Assembly: GCA_002440265.1 (NCBI GenBank)
Contig: DJSG01000068.1
Span: 11,269-17,934 of the forward strand
Source of the DNA: Bacteroidales bacterium UBA6340
GTDB lineage: Bacteria > Bacteroidota > Bacteroidia > Bacteroidales > Paludibacteraceae
DNA length: 6,666 bases
Reading direction: 5' to 3'
Shown here: positions 4,353 through 6,666 of the stretch, in pieces
Numbering within the stretch: position 1 is the stretch's first letter
Layout of the letters: each line of letters begins with the position of its first letter
The notes under the pieces: generated by a model
Seen by the model: the letters and a program-made list of their open reading frames with translations, nothing else
Databases searched by the model: none
Told to the model about the DNA's origin: nothing
Made by a program: the position numbers and the translations under genes

Positions 4353-6491
4353 TTAGTTCTTGAAGTGGAGTTCGCCGTCGCGGAGTTCGACGATGACAGG
4401 GCGATGGTTGTCCACCTTGCCGGCGATGATTTGCTTGCTGAGTTCGTTGAGAACAAGGCGTTGCAAAGCACGCTTGACAGGTCGTGCACCGAACTGCGGG
4501 TCGTAGCCCTCTTTGGCGATATAGTCGATAGCATCGTCGGTTACGCGCAAGTCCACACCGTTCTTGAGCAACATCTTGTGGATACCCTCAATCTGCAAGC
4601 CCACAATCTCGCGTATCTCCTTCTCGTTGAGCGGCTTGAACATAATGATTTCATCAATACGGTTCAAGAACTCGGGACGTATGGTCTGACGCAGCAACTC
4701 CATTACCTGTTTCTTTGTAGTGTCCTGATCGATACCTTTCTCTTCGTTGTCTCGTATGAGTTGCGAACCGAGGTTGGAGGTGAAAATAATCAAGGTGTTC
4801 TTGAAATTAACCGTCCGCCCTTTGTTGTCAGTAAGACGACCATCGTCCAGTACTTGCAGGAGGACATTGAAGACATCAGGGTGTGCCTTTTCGATTTCAT
4901 CAAACAGCACCACGCTGTATGGTTTGTGCCGAATGGCTTCGGTCAACTGCCCACCCTCATCGTAGCCTACGTATCCGGGAGGCGCACCGATGAGTCGTGT
5001 CGCACTGAATTTCTCTTGGTACTCCGACATATCGATACGGGTCATCATATTCTCGTCGTCGAAGAGATAGTCGGCAAGGGCTTTCGCCAACTCGGTCTTA
5101 CCTACACCCGTAGTACCGAGGAACAAGAATGAACCGATAGGACGTTTGGGGTCTTGCAAGCCCGCACGGCTACGACGGATAGCGTCGCTGACCGCCTCGA
5201 TGGCTTCGTCCTGACCAACCACACGTTTATGGAGTTCCTCCTCCAAGTGGAGCAGTTTGTCGCGCTCGGACTGCATCATCTTGGTTACGGGTATGCCTGT
5301 CCAACGTGCTACTACCTCGGCGATATCGTCTTCGTCCACTTCCTCCTTAATCATGCTCTCGCCTGACATAGAATGAAGTGCGTCCTGTGCGGCTTTGATG
5401 TTCGCCTCGGCTTGCTGAATCTTGCCGTAGCGAATCTCGGCTACCTTGCCATAGTTGCCCTCGCGCTCCGCCACTTCGGCTTCGTGCTTCATCTCCTCGA
5501 TATGGGCTTTCTCGTTCTGGATAGTGGCTACATAGCCTTTCTCCTTGTCCCAACGGGCTTCCATCTCGGACGACTGTGCCTTCAGCGTCTTGAGTTGCTC
5601 CTCAATGCCTTTCAGTTTCTCAGTGTCGTTCTCACGCTTGATAGCCTCGCGCTCTATCTCAAGTTGCTTGATTTGACGGTCGAGGTTATCCAACTCTTCC
5701 GGTTTGGAATCCACCTCCAAACGCAGTTTGGCAGCGGCTTCGTCCACGAGGTCGATAGCCTTGTCCGGCAGATAACGGTCAGTGATATAACGTGTCGAGA
5801 GCGTTACGGCAGCGATGAGGGCATCATCCTTGATACGCACTTTGTGGTGCGTCTCGTAGCGTTCCTTCAAGCCACGTAGGATAGATATAGTGGCAGCCTC
5901 GTCGGGTTCATCCACCATTACGACCTGGAAACGGCGTTCCAACGCTTTATCCTCTTCGAAATACTTCTGGTATTCGTCCAGAGTGGTGGCACCGATAGCC
6001 CGCAGTTCACCACGCGCCAGAGCCGGTTTCAATATATTGGCAGCGTCCATTGCACCGCTTGACTTGCCCGCACCCACGAGGGTGTGAATCTCATCGATGA
6101 ACAGGATTATCTCGCCTGCGGCGGCAACGACCTCGTTGATAACGCCTTTGAGACGCTCCTCGAACTCGCCCTGGTACTTGGCACCTGCAATCAGGGCACC
6201 CATATCAAGGGAGTAGATTTGTTTCTTCTTCAGGTTCTCGGGGACATCGCCGCGCACAATACGGTGCGCCAACCCCTCGACGATAGCGGTTTTACCGACA
6301 CCCGGTTCACCAATCAGAATAGGGTTGTTCTTGGTACGCCGACTAAGGATCTGCAGCACACGACGAATCTCCTCGTCACGCCCGATAACAGGGTCGAGTT
6401 TTCCCGCTCTCGCCCGCTCGCAAAGATTGATAGCGAACTTCTGCAGGTTCTCGTTCTGCTGTTGTTGGTTGTTGTTTGTGTTTGTGTTCAT
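4353..6491 (-). CDS. clpB: ClpB-type disaggregase lacking the N-terminal domain
   Basis: ClpB is a hexameric AAA+ chaperone in the cytoplasm that threads aggregated proteins through its pore and works with DnaK. This 712-residue protein has both ATPase modules. Module 1 has Walker A GEPGVGKT (61-68), pore loop KYQGEF (105-110), Walker B IILFIDE (128-134) and arginine fingers R186/R187. The coiled-coil M domain, which marks ClpB rather than ClpA or ClpC, spans about 262-385. Module 2 has Walker A GTTGVGKT (459-466), pore loop GYVG (506-509), Walker B VVLFDE (527-532), sensor 1 TSN (571-573) and sensor 2 GAR (668-670). Typical ClpB has about 860 residues. The missing part is the roughly 145-residue N domain. 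In its place is MNTNTNNNQQQQN, so the protein matches the short form that E. coli makes from an internal start. The start is supported by AAAGGAG seven bases upstream, and an in-frame TAA lies 11 codons before it. All catalytic residues are intact. Confidence 0.95.
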   Translation of the reverse strand: MNTNTNNNQQQQNENLQKFAINLCERARAGKLDPVIGRDEEIRRVLQILSRRTKNNPILIGEPGVGKTAIVEGLAHRIVRGDVPENLKKKQIYSLDMGALIAGAKYQGEFEERLKGVINEVVAAAGEIILFIDEIHTLVGAGKSSGAMDAANILKPALARGELRAIGATTLDEYQKYFEEDKALERRFQVVMVDEPDEAATISILRGLKERYETHHKVRIKDDALIAAVTLSTRYITDRYLPDKAIDLVDEAAAKLRLEVDSKPEELDNLDRQIKQLEIEREAIKRENDTEKLKGIEEQLKTLKAQSSEMEARWDKEKGYVATIQNEKAHIEEMKHEAEVAEREGNYGKVAEIRYGKIQQAEANIKAAQDALHSMSGESMIKEEVDEDDIAEVVARWTGIPVTKMMQSERDKLLHLEEELHKRVVGQDEAIEAVSDAIRRSRAGLQDPKRPIGSFLFLGTTGVGKTELAKALADYLFDDENMMTRIDMSEYQEKFSATRLIGAPPGYVGYDEGGQLTEAIRHKPYSVVLFDEIEKAHPDVFNVLLQVLDDGRLTDNKGRTVNFKNTLIIFTSNLGSQLIRDNEEKGIDQDTTKKQVMELLRQTIRPEFLNRIDEIIMFKPLNEKEIREIVGLQIEGIHKMLLKNGVDLRVTDDAIDYIAKEGYDPQFGARPVKRALQRLVLNELSKQIIAGKVDNHRPVIVELRDGELHFKN

Positions 6492-6666
6492 GTTAAATCT
6501 CCTTTCGTTTGTTAGTTCTGCTTACGCAGTTGCAAGAACAACTACAAAAACCATACCAATTGTGACATGGGCTGTCATTATGGCACACGTATTGTCAGTC
6601 TATATATACTAAGGTCTTTCCCGCCTGCTGTCCGATAGCATATTGGCGGCTTAATCACATACTAAT
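6492..6666 (-). promoter_or_regulatory. clpB leader and upstream region, with strong ribosome binding site
   Basis: On the minus strand, AAAGGAG (6505-6499) sits seven bases before the ATG, an unusually good Shine-Dalgarno for this phylum. Just upstream, 6511-6542 can fold into a stem of about 10 bp with two single-base bulges (GTTGTTCTTGC against GCAGAACTAAC) and a 10-base loop, leaving the Shine-Dalgarno free. I found no consensus TTTG/TAnnTTTG pair, no CIRCE-like inverted repeat and no sigma-32-like site. No remnant of a ClpB N domain is encoded: the frame is closed and the other frames have stops. Confidence 0.55.

Noticed and set aside
4365..5132. A 255-codon plus-strand open frame inside clpB
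   Set aside because: It is antisense to a fully conserved ClpB region and has no domain, promoter or ribosome binding site of its own.

Overview
The window looks like chromosomal DNA of a member of the Bacteroidota, most likely order Bacteroidales. Two promoters match the phylum's distinctive architecture (TTTG near -33, a 20-base gap, then TAnnTTTG near -7). The two long proteins are of the Bacteroidota housekeeping type, and two of the three coding sequences start without a clear Shine-Dalgarno. The family within Bacteroidales cannot be fixed from sequence alone.

Layout, left to right. Bases 1-465 are non-coding and rich in small repeats: a 7-base tandem repeat, a 14-base tandem repeat, a palindrome, two back-to-back GC-rich hairpins, and one copy of a short interspersed repeat. 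At the end lies the pnp promoter. Bases 466-552 are the pnp leader, which carries two nearly identical hairpins. Bases 553-2853 encode a complete polyribonucleotide nucleotidyltransferase (PNPase), followed by a perfect 18-bp terminator. Bases 2911-3201 are non-coding and hold a second copy of the interspersed repeat. A second consensus promoter (3202-3233) then drives a highly structured, non-coding transcript of about 255 nt that ends at a T-tract near 3494. About 100 bases later, an AT-rich gene (3594-4250) encodes a small secreted protein of unknown function. It converges on clpB (4353-6491, minus strand), with a bidirectional terminator between them. The last 175 bases are the clpB leader and upstream region.

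How the genes relate. PNPase (RNA decay) and ClpB (protein disaggregation) are both quality-control enzymes, but they are separate, convergently placed transcription units with no sign of shared regulation. The ClpB is unusual: it lacks the whole N-terminal substrate-binding domain and starts with an Asn/Gln-rich segment, so the gene encodes only the equivalent of the short ClpB form.

The most interesting stretch is 3202-4250. The structured RNA can form a 110-nt rod or alternative terminator folds using the same segments. It lies directly upstream of a gene with no recognisable promoter of its own. It is either a free-standing regulatory RNA or a switchable leader of the secreted-protein gene.
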